Notes: generated from the sequence alone by a model not told the origin. Counted from the stretch's first letter, positions 17,772 to 27,239 are shown. The stretch: 64,000 nt of DNA from Streptomyces shenzhenensis (GCF_003688995.1 NZ_PENI01000001.1:434001-498000); one strand, 5' to 3'. A program made the numbers and translations.

Positions 17772-18566
17772 TCACTCCCCCGGCCACCGGGGCGTCCGCT
17801 TCTCGTTGAACGCCGCGACCCCCTCCGCCCGGTCCCCGGAGAACGCCACCGAGCGCCACGCCGCGTCCTCGACCTCCAGCCCGGCCCGCAGGTCAAGGCC
17901 GTGCCCGAGGCGCAGCGCCCGCTTGGCCGCGCGCAGGCCGACCGGCGAGTTCCCGGCGATCCGCCCCGCCAGCGCGAGGGCCTCCTCGCCGTCCCGGCCC
18001 TCGTCCACCAGCTGGTCCACCAGGCCCAGCTCGCGCGCCTCGGCCGCCGCCACCCGCCGCGCCGAGAAGATCAGCTCGGCAGCCCGCGCTGCGCCGACCC
18101 TGCGGGGCAGCAGCTGGGTACCGCCGCCGCCCGGAACGACCCCCACGGACACCTCGGGCAGCCCTACCACGGCCGTGCTGTCCGCCACGATCAGATCGCA
18201 GGACAGCGCCAGTTCGAAGCCGCCGCCCAGCGCGAAGCCGTGCACGGCGGCGATCGTCGGCATGGGCAGGTCCAGTACGCCGGTGTAGGCGCTGCGCGCG
18301 ACCGGCCGCTGCCGCACCAGGTCCGCGTCACTGAAGGAGTTCCGCTCCTTGAGGTCGGCCCCGACGCAGAACGCGCGCTCGTGCGACGAGGTCAGCACCA
18401 CCACGCGTACGTCCCGGTCGGCGGCGAGCGCGGCGCAGGCGGCCGCGATGGAGCGGGCCATCTCCGTCGACACGGCGTTCATGGCCTTGGGCCGGTCCAG
18501 CACCAGCTCGGCGACGTGATCGTGCCGCCGCACCCGCACGAACTCCCCGAACCGCTCCTCGCTCAT
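17772..18566 (-). CDS. Enoyl-CoA hydratase/isomerase family protein
   Basis: A 264-residue crotonase-fold protein. The oxyanion-hole segments are visible: FCVGADLKERNS near residue 66 and GFALGGGFELALSCDLI near 110. In the second catalytic region, LPEVSVGVVPGGGGTQLLPR, the Glu of LPE corresponds to one catalytic glutamate of hydratases. It probably acts on an enoyl-CoA or a related acyl-CoA; true substrate unknown. Its start codon is ATG at 18564-18566. A pair of GGTTAAC sites lies immediately upstream and may be an operator. Confidence 0.85.
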   Translation of the reverse strand: MSEERFGEFVRVRRHDHVAELVLDRPKAMNAVSTEMARSIAAACAALAADRDVRVVVLTSSHERAFCVGADLKERNSFSDADLVRQRPVARSAYTGVLDLPMPTIAAVHGFALGGGFELALSCDLIVADSTAVVGLPEVSVGVVPGGGGTQLLPRRVGAARAAELIFSARRVAAAEARELGLVDQLVDEGRDGEEALALAGRIAGNSPVGLRAAKRALRLGHGLDLRAGLEVEDAAWRSVAFSGDRAEGVAAFNEKRTPRWPGE

Positions 18567-18576
18567 GACACCCTCC

Positions 18577-18593
18577 GGTTAACGCGGGTTAAC
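18577..18593. promoter_or_regulatory. Twin GGTTAAC sites upstream of the enoyl-CoA hydratase gene
   Basis: GGTTAAC occurs at 18577-18583 and again at 18587-18593, one helical turn apart. Each contains the self-complementary GTTAAC. The pair begins 11 bp before the start codon of the minus-strand gene, so a protein bound there would block transcription or initiation. The regulator is unknown. Confidence 0.35.
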
Positions 18594-18758
18594 TCACCGA
18601 CGGCCCGATCATCGCAGCCGGGTCCCGCCGGGGAAAGGGGCGCCGCGGAGGTCCTCGTTCGAGTGACAGTCCCCCGACTCCCCGCCGACCGCCCGAGCAA
18701 CCGCATAACGTGCCCTGCGCCGGGGCGCATCGGGGGGCGCGAGCGGGGAGGGATCGCG

Positions 18759-20642
18759 ATGACGCAGACGCACACAAAAACATCCGAGACGCCAGACGCC
18801 TCGAACACGACCAGCTCCGCGGGGTCGGGGGGGTCGGCCAGCTCCGCGGGGGCGGGGGGATCAGTGGGGGTTGTGGGGTCTGCGGGCATGCCCAGCTCCG
18901 CGGGGCCGGCGGGGGCGGCGGGCTCGGGGGAGGCAGCGGGCATGCGGGGGTCGACGGGCGCGTCGGGCTCAGGGGACGGGCCGATCGCGCCGGGGGCGGC
19001 GGGCGCTGCGGGCACGCCGGGGGCGGCTGCCGCTGCAGGCTCTGCTGGCTCAGCGGGCGCGGAGGAGTCGATGGGCACATCGGGCGCAACAGACGCACCG
19101 AGCGCGCCGGAGGCGGCTACCACTGCAAGCTCTGCTGGCTCGGCGGGCACGCGGGAGTCGACGGGCACGTCGGGCTCAGGGAACCCAGCGGGCACGCCGG
19201 AGGCGGCTGCCACGCCTGGCTTGGCAGGCGGGGACGCATCGAACTCGGCGGGGTCGGGGGCAACGGACCCGGCGGGCGCAGCGGATTCGGGGGACGCGGC
19301 GGGCACGCCGGAGGCGGCTGCCGCTGCTGGCTCTGCTGACTCGGCGGACGCAGCAGGGGCGGCGGGGGCCACGGGCACGCGGGAGACGACGGACACCTCG
19401 GGCGCAACAGGCGCACCGGGGGCGGCGGGCTCGGCAGGGGCCGTGGACGTGTCCAACTCGGCGGAGTCGGGGGCAACGAGCCCGTCGGGCGCAGCGGACT
19501 CGAGGGCCGCGGCGGGCACGCCGGAGGCGGCTGCCACTGCGGGTTCTGCTGGCTCGGCGAACGCAGCGGGGTCTGCTGGGGCCACGGGCACGCGGGAGAC
19601 GACAGACACCTCGGGCGCAACAGGCGCACCGGGGGCGGCGGGCTCGGCAGGGGCCGTGGACGCGTCCAACTCAGCGGAGTCGGGGGCAACGGGCTCGGCG
19701 GACGCAGCGGACTCGGGGGACGCGGCTGGCACGCCGGGTTCTGCTGGCTCGGCGGGCACGCGGGAGTCGACGGGCGCGTCGGGCTCAGCGGGCGTACCGG
19801 GCGCGCCGGAGGTGGCGGGCTCGGCAGGGGGTGTGGACGCGTCCGGCTCGGCGGGGTCGGGGGCAGCGGGCTCGGTGGGGGCACGGGGGACGACGAGCAC
19901 GTCCGGCGCAAGGGACGTACCGAACGCACGGGAGTCAGCGGCCCCGGCCGGGTCGGCAGACCCAGCGGACGCATCGGCCTCGATGGAGTCAGGGGCAACG
20001 AGCCCGGCGGACGTACCGAGCGCGCCTGGCTCGGCAGAGTCCGGGGGCGTGGACTCAGCGAGCGCGTCGGAGCCTGCGGGGGCAGTGCGTGGGCGGCGGG
20101 GGCGGCATCGGCGGCGGCGGCCGCGCAGGGGGCTGGTGGCCGTCGGTGGGCTCGTGCTGGCCGTCGGTGTGCTGAGCCTCGTCAGGGTCGCCCCCGAGTC
20201 ACCGGTCGGCGGCCCCGGCACCGCGGAGGCGGAACCCAGACCGGGTCAGGCCGCCACCGCCGACCGCTCGGCGCGTACGGCCGCCACGGTCGGCAGCACC
20301 CCGGCGGGCTCGCCCTCGGCGACCTCCGTACAGGGCGGGGTCGACGGCTCTCCGCTCCCGGACACCCCGACCCCCACCACCACGGCGGCTCCGGGCCGCA
20401 CACCGACCGCCGCCGCACCCCCGCAGGCCGACGCGCCCGGCGCCACGGCCGTACCGGGCGCCACCCAGCCGCCGGCAGCCACCGCGAGCGCCGAGCCAGG
20501 GCCCGCGCCCACCCCGGCACCCGGCAAGACCTCCGCCGCACCGGCCCCGGCACCGTCTCCGTCCCCCACGGGCCGGCCGGGAGGCGTATGCCTGCCGCTC
20601 CTCGGCCTGTGTCTCGACCTGTCGCTGGCCGGGGGTTCGTGA
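18759..20642 (+). CDS. Type II membrane protein with long Ala/Gly/Ser repeat domain
   Basis: A 627-residue protein I cannot assign to a family. Residues about 10-440 are almost only Ala, Gly, Ser, Thr, Asp, Glu and Pro in loose repeats, with no hydrophobic core, so this part should be disordered. An Arg-rich run (RGRRGRHRRRRPRRG) precedes a single membrane span at about 458-477, which places the repeat region in the cytoplasm and a Pro/Ala/Thr-rich part (478-600) outside. The last residues (GVCLPLLGLCLDLSLAGGS) are hydrophobic with two Cys. The ATG at 18759 has a strong GGGGAGG site 7 bp upstream. The opposite strand and another frame are also open, but only this frame has a ribosome site and a sensible topology. 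The repeat number may vary between strains. Confidence 0.6.
   Translation: MTQTHTKTSETPDASNTTSSAGSGGSASSAGAGGSVGVVGSAGMPSSAGPAGAAGSGEAAGMRGSTGASGSGDGPIAPGAAGAAGTPGAAAAAGSAGSAGAEESMGTSGATDAPSAPEAATTASSAGSAGTRESTGTSGSGNPAGTPEAAATPGLAGGDASNSAGSGATDPAGAADSGDAAGTPEAAAAAGSADSADAAGAAGATGTRETTDTSGATGAPGAAGSAGAVDVSNSAESGATSPSGAADSRAAAGTPEAAATAGSAGSANAAGSAGATGTRETTDTSGATGAPGAAGSAGAVDASNSAESGATGSADAADSGDAAGTPGSAGSAGTRESTGASGSAGVPGAPEVAGSAGGVDASGSAGSGAAGSVGARGTTSTSGARDVPNARESAAPAGSADPADASASMESGATSPADVPSAPGSAESGGVDSASASEPAGAVRGRRGRHRRRRPRRGLVAVGGLVLAVGVLSLVRVAPESPVGGPGTAEAEPRPGQAATADRSARTAATVGSTPAGSPSATSVQGGVDGSPLPDTPTPTTTAAPGRTPTAAAPPQADAPGATAVPGATQPPAATASAEPGPAPTPAPGKTSAAPAPAPSPSPTGRPGGVCLPLLGLCLDLSLAGGS
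19254..19691. repeat. 213-bp in-frame duplication within the repeat domain
   Basis: The 111 bp at 19368-19478 and 19581-19691 differ at only three positions and are 213 bp apart, exactly 71 codons. The sequence before each copy also matches, so the structure is a tandem duplication of one 71-residue unit that kept the frame. This is recent expansion on top of older, shorter repeats. Confidence 0.85.
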
Positions 20643-20655
20643 CCGCCCGTGCGCG

Positions 20656-21816
20656 TCAGGATTCGCCGTTGCGCCGGGTGAGCAGCCAGGGCTCGACCAC
20701 GCCGAGCCCACGGACCGGGCGCTGCCACATCGGCTGGAGCGCGAACCGGTACGCCGGCGGCTCCTCGCCCTCCTTCTCGGCCGTCGCCGCGGCCTCTGCC
20801 GCCTCGGCCTCGGAGGCGGGCGCCTCACCGGCGCGGATCAGCTCCTCGGCGCACGCGCTGTCCACGAGCACGGCGTCGCGCGGTGCTATCGAGGTCAGCC
20901 GGGAGGCCAGGTTCACCGTCGTACCGAAGACATCGCCCATCCGGGTGGTCACCGTGCCGAACGCCATGCCCACGCGCAGCTCGGGCATCGTCTCGTCGTT
21001 CGCCATCGTCTCGATCAGCCGCAGCGCGATCTCGGCGGCGGTGCCCGCGTCGTCGGCGGCGTACAGCACCTCGTCACCGAGGGTCTTGATGAGCCGGCCG
21101 CCGCGGGCGGCGACCAGGTCGGCGGCGGTCGTCTCGAACGCCTCGACGAGTTCGCCGAGTTCCTCCTCCTCCATCCGCCGGGTCAGCCGGGTGAACCCGA
21201 CGAGGTCGGCGAAGGCGACCGCGAGCCGCCGGTCCACCATCTCCTCGTCGTCGCCGGCCTGTACGACCCGGCCGGTGGCCGCGGCCAGCTGGCGGCGCCA
21301 GACGTAGACCAGGAACTCCTCCAGCTCGGGCAGGAGCAGTTCGACCAGCGGATACGTGACCTCCGTGCGGGTCATGCCCGGCTCCGGCGGTTCGGTCAGC
21401 CCCTCCAGGAAGGAGTCGATCTGCCATTCGGCCAGTCGGGCGGTGGTCTGCCCGGTGGACCTGGCCACCTGTACGGCCATGGCCTCGCTCAGCAGGCCCG
21501 CCTCGACGAGGCCGGCGAGGCGGCGCAGCGCGAGTACGTCGGCCTCGGTGAGGGCCTTGGCCTGGCCGATGTCGGCGAAGCCCATGGCCCGCCAGAAGCG
21601 CGAGGCCAGCTCCATGGAGACGCCGGCGCTGCGGGCCGCCTGAAAGGGGGTGTAGCGCCGCTCGGCGCCCAGGATGAGCGTTTCCAGACGCAGGGTGAGC
21701 GGGTCCTCGCCGGAGTCGGCGGCCTGAGGGTCCCCCTGGTCGAACGGACCCGGGGCTGGGGGAGGGTTCACCCGGCCGTCCGCGTCCGCGCCGGAGCCCG
21801 TGTCGTCGACGGTCAC
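20656..21816 (-). CDS. cya: Class III adenylate cyclase
   Basis: A 386-residue soluble protein. Residues about 50-110 look like a MerR-type helix-turn-helix fold (RYTPFQAARSAGVSMELASR), and the C-terminal half is a class III cyclase domain. Metal-binding Asp residues are seen in VAFADLVGFTRLTR and KTLGDEVLYAA, and the transition-state region is GTTVNLASRLTS. It should make cAMP, which in Streptomyces influences germination and development. Position next to birA matches the Streptomyces cya gene as I remember it. The GTG at 21814-21816 has GGAAGGG a short distance upstream. The last 50 residues include an Ala/Glu-rich linker (EAPASEAEAAEAAATAEKEG) and a conserved tail. Confidence 0.88.
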   Translation of the reverse strand: MTVDDTGSGADADGRVNPPPAPGPFDQGDPQAADSGEDPLTLRLETLILGAERRYTPFQAARSAGVSMELASRFWRAMGFADIGQAKALTEADVLALRRLAGLVEAGLLSEAMAVQVARSTGQTTARLAEWQIDSFLEGLTEPPEPGMTRTEVTYPLVELLLPELEEFLVYVWRRQLAAATGRVVQAGDDEEMVDRRLAVAFADLVGFTRLTRRMEEEELGELVEAFETTAADLVAARGGRLIKTLGDEVLYAADDAGTAAEIALRLIETMANDETMPELRVGMAFGTVTTRMGDVFGTTVNLASRLTSIAPRDAVLVDSACAEELIRAGEAPASEAEAAEAAATAEKEGEEPPAYRFALQPMWQRPVRGLGVVEPWLLTRRNGES

Positions 21817-22035
21817 GCCTGCTGCCCTTCCGATCTGCCGCGGTCACGTATCGACCGGCCTCAACTCTACGGCAGGTGTGCGCCAGCTCACTCCGTTAGG
21901 TTCGGCCGAGGGTGCGGTGGTCGTGCCGTGTGCGGTCGTCCCTTGTTGCGGCGGGCGTCTGCCGGGGGGCTTGCAGCCCCCCTACCCCCGCCATCAGTCT
22001 GGGGCCGTCCGGCGTCGTGCGCAGCCGCGGGTTCG
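21817..22035. other. Promoter region of cya and start of repeat block
   Basis: This is non-coding. It contains the divergent upstream region of the cyclase gene, then a hairpin GGGGGCTTGCAGCCCCC near 21965-21985, and then words related to the repeat units that follow. No gene is supported. Confidence 0.5.
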
Positions 22036-22327
22036 TTGTGGCTGGTCGCGCAGTTCCCCGCGCCCCTATGGGGCACGCCCCGGCTGGCGCCAGCTGGCAA
22101 AGCCAACCCTCGCAAACCGCCCATTGGCGACCAGCGCCGTGCGCGGCCTCGGGCCCGTTGTGGCTGATCGCGCAGTTCCCCGCGCCCCTATGGGGCACGC
22201 CCCGGCTGGCGCCAGCTGGCAAAGCCAACCCTCGCAAACCGCCCATTGGCGACCAGCGCCGTGCGCGGCCTCGGGTCCGTTGTGGCTGGGCGCGCAGTTC
22301 CCCGCGCCCCTGCGGGGGGCTTGCTCG
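22036..22327. repeat. 121-bp tandem repeats with GCAGTTCCCCGCGCCCCT core
   Basis: Units beginning GTTGTGGCTG start at 22036, 22157 and 22279. The first two are complete and nearly identical (121 and 122 bp). The third is cut off by the end of the birA gene. Each unit holds the core GCAGTTCCCCGCGCCCCT followed by a short GGGG complement, and ends with a conserved GGCGCCAGCTGGC to CCAGCGCCGTGCGCGG section. The same core is found at three other intergenic sites in the window. Confidence 0.9.
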
Positions 22328-23194
22328 TCAGGCGGGGCGTAGGTGGATGATGTCTCCTGCGCTTACCGGTTGCTGGATTCCCTCTTGTGTTGCGAGTACC
22401 AGGCGGCCGTCGCCGTCCAGTGCCACGGCCTCGCCCACGACGGCCCGGTCGCCCGGCAGCTCCGCCCGCACCGTGCGACCCAGGGTCGCGCAGCCCGCCG
22501 CGTAGGTCTCTTGCAGGCCGCTGGCCAAGGGGTCACCGCCGACCGAGCGCCAGCGCCCGTACCAGTCCTCCAGCGAACGCAGCATCGCCCGCAGCAGCGG
22601 GTCACGGTCCGTGGTCACGGCCCCGGCCAGCGACAGCGAACCGGCCTGCGGCACCGGGAGTTCCGCGGCACGCAGGGTGACGTTGATGCCCACGCCGACG
22701 ACCACGCCGTCGTCCCCGGCCCGCTCCGCGAGGATGCCACCGGCCTTGCGCTCCTCGCCGCCCACCGTCACCAGCAGGTCGTTGGGCCACTTCAGCGCCG
22801 TGTCGACGCCCGCCGCCCGGGACAGCCCGGTGGCCACCGCGACGCCGGTGAGCAGCGGCAGCCAGCCCCAGCGGGCCACCGGCACCTCGGCCGGGCACAG
22901 CAGTACCGAGAAGAAGAGCCCGGAGCGGGCGGGCGCCGTCCACCGGCGGTCCAGCCGGCCCCGGCCCTGCGTCTGCTCCTCGGCGACGAGCACCGCGCCC
23001 TCCGCCACACCGCCCGCCGCGGCCCTGGCCACCAGGTCGTTGTTGGTGGAGCCGGTGCGCTGCACGACCTCCAGCTCGGTCCACAGGCCGCCCTCGCGCA
23101 CCAGCCCGCGCCGCAGCGCCGTGCCGTTGAGGGGAGGGCGGTCCAGGTCGGACCACCGGCTGTCGTTCGGGTCTGCTGGATCTCGCGGTGTCAT
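22328..23194 (-). CDS. birA: Biotin--[acetyl-CoA-carboxylase] ligase
   Basis: A 288-residue biotin protein ligase without an N-terminal DNA-binding domain, so it is an enzyme only. Key motifs are [14 protein letters not shown] near residue 42, the biotinyl-AMP loop [13 protein letters not shown] near 70, and LKWPNDLLV with GVGINV further on. It attaches biotin to the lysine of carboxylase carrier domains, here most likely that of AccA2 (27240-29012). It is divergent from pccB, 109 bp between starts. The ATG at 23192-23194 follows AGGGTGG. Confidence 0.92.
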   Translation of the reverse strand: MTPRDPADPNDSRWSDLDRPPLNGTALRRGLVREGGLWTELEVVQRTGSTNNDLVARAAAGGVAEGAVLVAEEQTQGRGRLDRRWTAPARSGLFFSVLLCPAEVPVARWGWLPLLTGVAVATGLSRAAGVDTALKWPNDLLVTVGGEERKAGGILAERAGDDGVVVGVGINVTLRAAELPVPQAGSLSLAGAVTTDRDPLLRAMLRSLEDWYGRWRSVGGDPLASGLQETYAAGCATLGRTVRAELPGDRAVVGEAVALDGDGRLVLATQEGIQQPVSAGDIIHLRPA

Positions 23195-23303
23195 GCAAGC
23201 CACCCTAGGTGTGGTAAACACCGCACTGCCGACCGATCGGGCCCCCACTACGCTGCGGATCAGTAACCGTCCTCCTTTTGAGCAGGCAGGGAGCCGCATC
23301 CCG

Positions 23304-24896
23304 ATGTCCGAGCCGGAAGAGCGTCACGAGATCGACATTCACACGACCGCCGGGAAGCTGGCGGATCTCCGGCGCCGTATCCAGGAGGCCACGCACGCCG
23401 GCTCCGCACGTGCCGTGGAGAAGCAGCACGCCAAGGGAAAGCTGACGGCTCGCGAGCGGGTCGTGCTGCTGCTCGACGAGGGGTCGTTCGTCGAGCTGGA
23501 CGAGTTCGCCCAGCACCGGTCCACCCACTTCGGCCTCGAACAGAACCGGCCGTACGGGGACGGCGTGGTCACCGGGTACGGGACCGTGGACGGGCGGCCC
23601 GTCGCCGTGTTCTCCCAGGACTTCACCGTCTTCGGCGGCGCGCTGGGCGAGGTCTACGGGCAGAAGATCGTCAAGGTGATGGACTTCGCCCTGAAGACCG
23701 GCTGCCCGGTCATCGGGATCAACGACTCCGGGGGCGCGCGGATCCAGGAGGGGGTCGCCTCGCTCGGCGCGTACGGCGAGATCTTCCGCCGCAACACGCA
23801 CGCCTCCGGTGTGATCCCGCAGATCAGCCTGGTCGTCGGCCCGTGCGCGGGCGGGGCCGTCTACTCCCCCGCGATCACCGACTTCACGATCATGGTCGAC
23901 CAGACCTCGCACATGTTCATCACGGGACCCGACGTCATCAAGACGGTCACCGGCGAGGACGTCGGCTTCGAGGAGCTGGGCGGGGCCCGCACCCACAACA
24001 CCGCCTCCGGTGTCGCCCACCACATGGCCGGCGACGAGAAGGACGCCATCGAGTACGTCAAGCAGCTGCTGTCGTACCTGCCGTCCAACAACCTCAGCGA
24101 GCCCCCGGCCTTCCCGGAGGAGGCGGACCTCTCCGTCACGGACGAGGACCGCGAGCTGGACACGCTCGTGCCGGACAGCGCGAACCAGCCGTACGACATG
24201 CACGCGGTGATCGAGCACATCCTGGACGACGCCGAGTTCTTCGAGACGCAGGCGCTGTTCGCGCCGAACATCCTCACCGGGTTCGGCCGGGTGGAGGGTC
24301 GCCCGGTCGGCATCGTCGCCAACCAGCCGATGCAGTTCGCCGGCTGTCTCGACATCGACGCCAGCGAGAAGGCCGCGCGGTTCGTGCGCACCTGCGACGC
24401 CTTCAACGTGCCGGTCATCACCTTCGTCGACGTGCCGGGCTTCCTGCCGGGCGTGGACCAGGAGCACACCGGCATCATCCGGCGCGGCGCCAAGCTGATC
24501 TTCGCCTATGCGGAGGCGACCGTCCCGCTGATCACGGTGATCACCCGCAAGGCGTTCGGCGGCGCCTACGACGTCATGGGCTCCAAGCATCTCGGCGCCG
24601 ACCTCAATCTGGCCTGGCCCACCGCCCAGATCGCGGTCATGGGCGCGCAGGGCGCCGTCAACATCCTGCACCGCCGCACCATCGCGGACGCGGACGACGC
24701 CGAGGCCACGCGGGAGCGGCTGATCCGGGAGTACGAGGACACCCTGCTCAATCCGTACGTCGCGGCCGAGCGCGGCTACGTCGACGCGGTGGTCCTGCCG
24801 TCCGACACCCGTCGCCACATCGTGCGCGGGCTGCGTCAGCTGCGGACGAAACGGGAATCCCTGCCTCCGAAGAAGCACGGCAACATCCCCCTCTAG
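23304..24896 (+). CDS. pccB: Propionyl-CoA carboxylase beta subunit
   Basis: A 530-residue carboxyltransferase that moves carboxyl from biotin to propionyl-CoA, yielding methylmalonyl-CoA for polyketides and lipids. The two crotonase-like halves show the acyl-CoA oxyanion holes [19 protein letters not shown] near residue 145 and [18 protein letters not shown] near 415. The length equals that of the well-studied Streptomyces PccB. The residue that selects acetyl versus propionyl substrate lies in the second half (an Asp at about 422 in known PccB); here GAYDVMGSK contains that Asp, consistent with propionyl preference. The start [12 protein letters not shown] at 23304 follows a GGGAG site. accE follows 17 bp later. 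Confidence 0.93.
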   Translation: MSEPEERHEIDIHTTAGKLADLRRRIQEATHAGSARAVEKQHAKGKLTARERVVLLLDEGSFVELDEFAQHRSTHFGLEQNRPYGDGVVTGYGTVDGRPVAVFSQDFTVFGGALGEVYGQKIVKVMDFALKTGCPVIGINDSGGARIQEGVASLGAYGEIFRRNTHASGVIPQISLVVGPCAGGAVYSPAITDFTIMVDQTSHMFITGPDVIKTVTGEDVGFEELGGARTHNTASGVAHHMAGDEKDAIEYVKQLLSYLPSNNLSEPPAFPEEADLSVTDEDRELDTLVPDSANQPYDMHAVIEHILDDAEFFETQALFAPNILTGFGRVEGRPVGIVANQPMQFAGCLDIDASEKAARFVRTCDAFNVPVITFVDVPGFLPGVDQEHTGIIRRGAKLIFAYAEATVPLITVITRKAFGGAYDVMGSKHLGADLNLAWPTAQIAVMGAQGAVNILHRRTIADADDAEATRERLIREYEDTLLNPYVAAERGYVDAVVLPSDTRRHIVRGLRQLRTKRESLPPKKHGNIPL

Positions 24897-24913
24897 ACCC
24901 GTCGGGAGCCGGC

Positions 24914-25123
24914 ATGAACATCAAGGTCGTACGGGGCAATCCGACCCCGGAGGAGCTGGCCGCCGCACTGGCGGTGGTCCGCGTCCGCGCCGCGGCGGCG
25001 GCCGGCGCGCTGTCCGGCGCGGACGCCCCCAGGGACGCCTGGTCCGACCCGGCCCGCATCACCACCACCCACGTCCCCCACCCAGGCCCAACAACCTGGC
25101 CCCGCACCTACTGGCCAAGCTAG
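24914..25123 (+). CDS. accE: Acyl-CoA carboxylase epsilon subunit
   Basis: A 69-residue protein matching the small epsilon subunit that stabilises actinobacterial acyl-CoA carboxylases. The diagnostic opening is MNIKVVRGNPTPEELAAALA, and the family's typical ending W..TYWPS is present (WPRTYWPS). It follows pccB by 17 bp, so it is co-transcribed and should join AccA2 and PccB in the holoenzyme. GGGAGCC upstream serves as ribosome site. Confidence 0.88.
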   Translation: MNIKVVRGNPTPEELAAALAVVRVRAAAAAGALSGADAPRDAWSDPARITTTHVPHPGPTTWPRTYWPS

Positions 25124-25450
25124 GAGCACCCCCTCAAGGGGCGCAAGGAACCGCGCACAGCACCACAAACACCGCCCCCCTGCCAAGCCAGCAGCATCCC
25201 CTCAGGGGCGCGGGGAACCGCGCACGGAACCAGAACACCGCCCGCCAACCCAGCCCCCGACACCCAGCACCCGCACCTACCGGCCGAGCCAGCCACAACC
25301 CCCCAGGGGCGCGAGGAACCGCGCACGGAACCAGAACACCGCCCGCCAACCCAGCCCCCGACACCCAGCACCCGCACCTACCGGCCGAGCCAGCCACAAC
25401 CCCCCCAGGGGCGCGAGGAACCGCGCACAGCACCACAGACACCGCCCGCC
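25124..25450. repeat. Tandem intergenic repeat after accE
   Basis: AGGGGCGC(A/G)(A/G)GGAACCGCGCAC-type units start at about 25135, 25204, 25305 and 25407. The 25204-25305 and 25305-25407 units are nearly identical and about 101 bp long. The core is the reverse complement of the GCAGTTCCCCGCGCCCCT element seen at 22.0 kb. The block begins within 12 bp of the accE stop codon. No gene is present. Confidence 0.88.
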
Positions 25451-25505
25451 AACTTGAGTACCCATACTCAGGCACCCTCCCCCGCCCCAGCCCCACGCTA
25501 GTGGC

Positions 25506-25634
25506 ATGCTGTGGTCAGACCCCGAGAACGAGCCGCCCGAGGAACTGCGCGAGACGCAGGCCATGTTGCGGCGGCTCGGTCTCCTCATGGCGCTGGGCAT
25601 GGTGCTCGCGATGGTCGTGGCCGGGCTGAGATGA
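25506..25634 (+). CDS. mmpB: Tiny membrane protein, MmpB-like
   Basis: A 42-residue protein: an acidic N-terminal half ([17 protein letters not shown]) and one membrane span with four Met residues ([16 protein letters not shown]). Its position between accE and maf, its size and its opening match the morphogenic membrane protein MmpB annotated in Streptomyces, as far as I recall. Codon usage is typical (third positions G/C) and the gene is followed by maf after 52 bp. The assignment rests on memory of the family, so the symbol is tentative. Confidence 0.6.
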   Translation: MLWSDPENEPPEELRETQAMLRRLGLLMALGMVLAMVVAGLR

Positions 25635-25686
25635 GCCCGGCCGGGCCGGACCGAGGCGGCCGGATCCGCGCCGTTACGCTGACCGC

Positions 25687-26304
25687 ATGACAGACCACCC
25701 GCGCCGTCGGCTCGTGCTCGCCTCCCAGTCCCCCGCCCGGCTCGGGCTGCTCAGGCAGGCCGGACTCGACCCCGAGGTGGTCGTCAGCGGCGTCGACGAG
25801 GACGCGGTCACCGCGCCCACCCCCGCCGATCTTGCGCTCGCCCTGGCCGAGGCGAAGGCCTCCGTGGTGGCGGCCCGGCCCGAGGTGCAGGGCGCGCTGG
25901 TGATCGGCTGCGACTCCGTGCTGGAGCTGGACGGCCGGGCGCTGGGCAAGCCCGCGGACGCCGAGGAGGCCACCGCCCGCTGGAAGTCGATGCGCGGCCG
26001 GGCCGGGATCCTGCAGACGGGGCACTGCGTCTGGGACACCACGAGCAAGCGGTACGTGTCGGCGATCGCCTCCACCGTGGTGCGGTTCGGCGAGCCGACG
26101 GACGCGGAGATCGCCGCGTACGTCGCCTCGGGCGAACCCCTCTACGTCGCCGGGGCGTTCACCCTCGACGGCCGCTCGGCCCCGTTCATCGAGGGGATCG
26201 ACGGCGACCACGGCAACGTGATCGGCATCAGCCTGCCCCTGGTGCGCCGGCTGCTCGCCGAACTGGGCGTCGGAATCACTGAGTTGTGGACACCGCCGGA
26301 GTGA
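25687..26304 (+). CDS. maf: Maf-family nucleoside triphosphate pyrophosphatase
   Basis: A 205-residue enzyme of the Maf/HAM1-like fold that hydrolyses non-canonical or excess nucleoside triphosphates. The N-terminal substrate loop is [19 protein letters not shown] (usually SPRR; here SPAR). The conserved [16 protein letters not shown] lies near residue 78, and the C-terminal Asp/Gly region is [17 protein letters not shown]. It is somewhat longer than the 190-residue bacterial average. Its last 29 bp overlap the convergent membrane protein gene at 26276. Confidence 0.88.
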   Translation: MTDHPRRRLVLASQSPARLGLLRQAGLDPEVVVSGVDEDAVTAPTPADLALALAEAKASVVAARPEVQGALVIGCDSVLELDGRALGKPADAEEATARWKSMRGRAGILQTGHCVWDTTSKRYVSAIASTVVRFGEPTDAEIAAYVASGEPLYVAGAFTLDGRSAPFIEGIDGDHGNVIGISLPLVRRLLAELGVGITELWTPPE

Positions 26305-26881
26305 CACCCGGCGCGACCGACGCGGACGGGTCGTCCCGCGGTCCCACCGCCTCGCCTCGGGGCCGCTGGGTGCCGGACCCGGCCCGCACCGCCTCGAAGC
26401 CCGTCTCCGGGCCGTCCACGGCCTCCGGAGCCCCGCCGGCACCCGGTGTGCCGCCGCCCGCCGAAGGGGCCGTACCGGGCTGGGCGTCGTACGTCATCAG
26501 GAGCAGGACGACCAGCGCCAGCACGCCCACCATGACCAGGAACACGCCCCGACCCAACGGCCCCCAGGCGAAGGCGCCCAGCAGCCCGTGCACCACGGCG
26601 ACGCTGATCAACAGGGCGCGGCCGAGGCCGGACGGGGCCCGGTTGCGGACCGCGACGAGCAGGGCGACCAGGCCGCACAGCACGAAGTAGACGCCGAAAA
26701 CCACTCCGCCGATCTTCGAGGAGGTCGCCATGGTGCCCGGGTCGAGGCCGGCCAGGGACATGTCCTGACGGTCGACGACCACCCCCAGGAACCAGTTCAG
26801 TGCCGCGATGAAGAGCGCCTCGACGAAGAGGACGACCGCCACGGCCCATGCCACCGGTCTGCGTACCACCGGTCCACCCAC
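26276..26881 (-). CDS. Four-span membrane protein of unknown function
   Basis: A 201-residue protein with four predicted membrane spans in its first 130 residues (for example [20 protein letters not shown] and [17 protein letters not shown]) and a polar Gly/Ala/Pro tail of 70 residues. No known domain is evident. The GTG start at 26879-26881 has AGGCAGG upstream. It is convergent with maf and overlaps it by 29 bp, a common arrangement in this chromosome class. Confidence 0.65.
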   Translation of the reverse strand: MGGPVVRRPVAWAVAVVLFVEALFIAALNWFLGVVVDRQDMSLAGLDPGTMATSSKIGGVVFGVYFVLCGLVALLVAVRNRAPSGLGRALLISVAVVHGLLGAFAWGPLGRGVFLVMVGVLALVVLLLMTYDAQPGTAPSAGGGTPGAGGAPEAVDGPETGFEAVRAGSGTQRPRGEAVGPRDDPSASVAPGVTPAVSTTQ

Positions 26882-27239
26882 TTTCGACCTGCCTGAGCAA
26901 GACTGCCGTTACCCGAAGTACGTTCGGACACCGCGAACGCTACTAATGGGTAAACCAGGGGACAAGGGTTCTGCCGCCGCCAGTAAATCGTTGGGCCATT
27001 CGTAGGGACTCCACAAAGAAACGAAGTGCGCCGCAGCACGCCCTCACAGAGACCTTGAGCACATGACAGGACTAGGGTTTTCCGGTGGAGTCCTGCGTAC
27101 CGTGGTGCGACAAGGGCTTTCGCGGGTCGAGCGGGCCACGTATCACGCTCCGTGTGGGCAAGCTCACCAATGGGGACCGGTCGAAGTGCCGTGTCGGCAG
27201 TCCCTAAACTCGGCTTGTTTCAAGGAGGGAGCCTCAATC
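26882..27239. other. Long upstream region of accA2 and the membrane protein gene
   Basis: A 358-bp non-coding gap between divergent genes. It has more A/T than its surroundings, a near-palindrome GTTCGGACACCGCGAAC at about 26924, and a possible -10 TAAACT at 27205-27210, 30 bp before the accA2 start. An open frame from 27063 runs into accA2 but lacks a ribosome site and family similarity. No RNA gene or riboswitch could be recognised. Confidence 0.5.

Noticed and set aside
18563..20221. A 552-codon minus-strand frame over the repeat gene
   Set aside because: It lacks a ribosome site, membrane span or domain, and would end against the promoter of the enoyl-CoA hydratase gene; the plus frame has GGGGAGG and a coherent topology.
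27063..27239. Upstream extension of accA2
   Set aside because: The added 59 residues lack family similarity, while the GTG at 27240 has an AAGGAGG site and gives the known 590-residue length.
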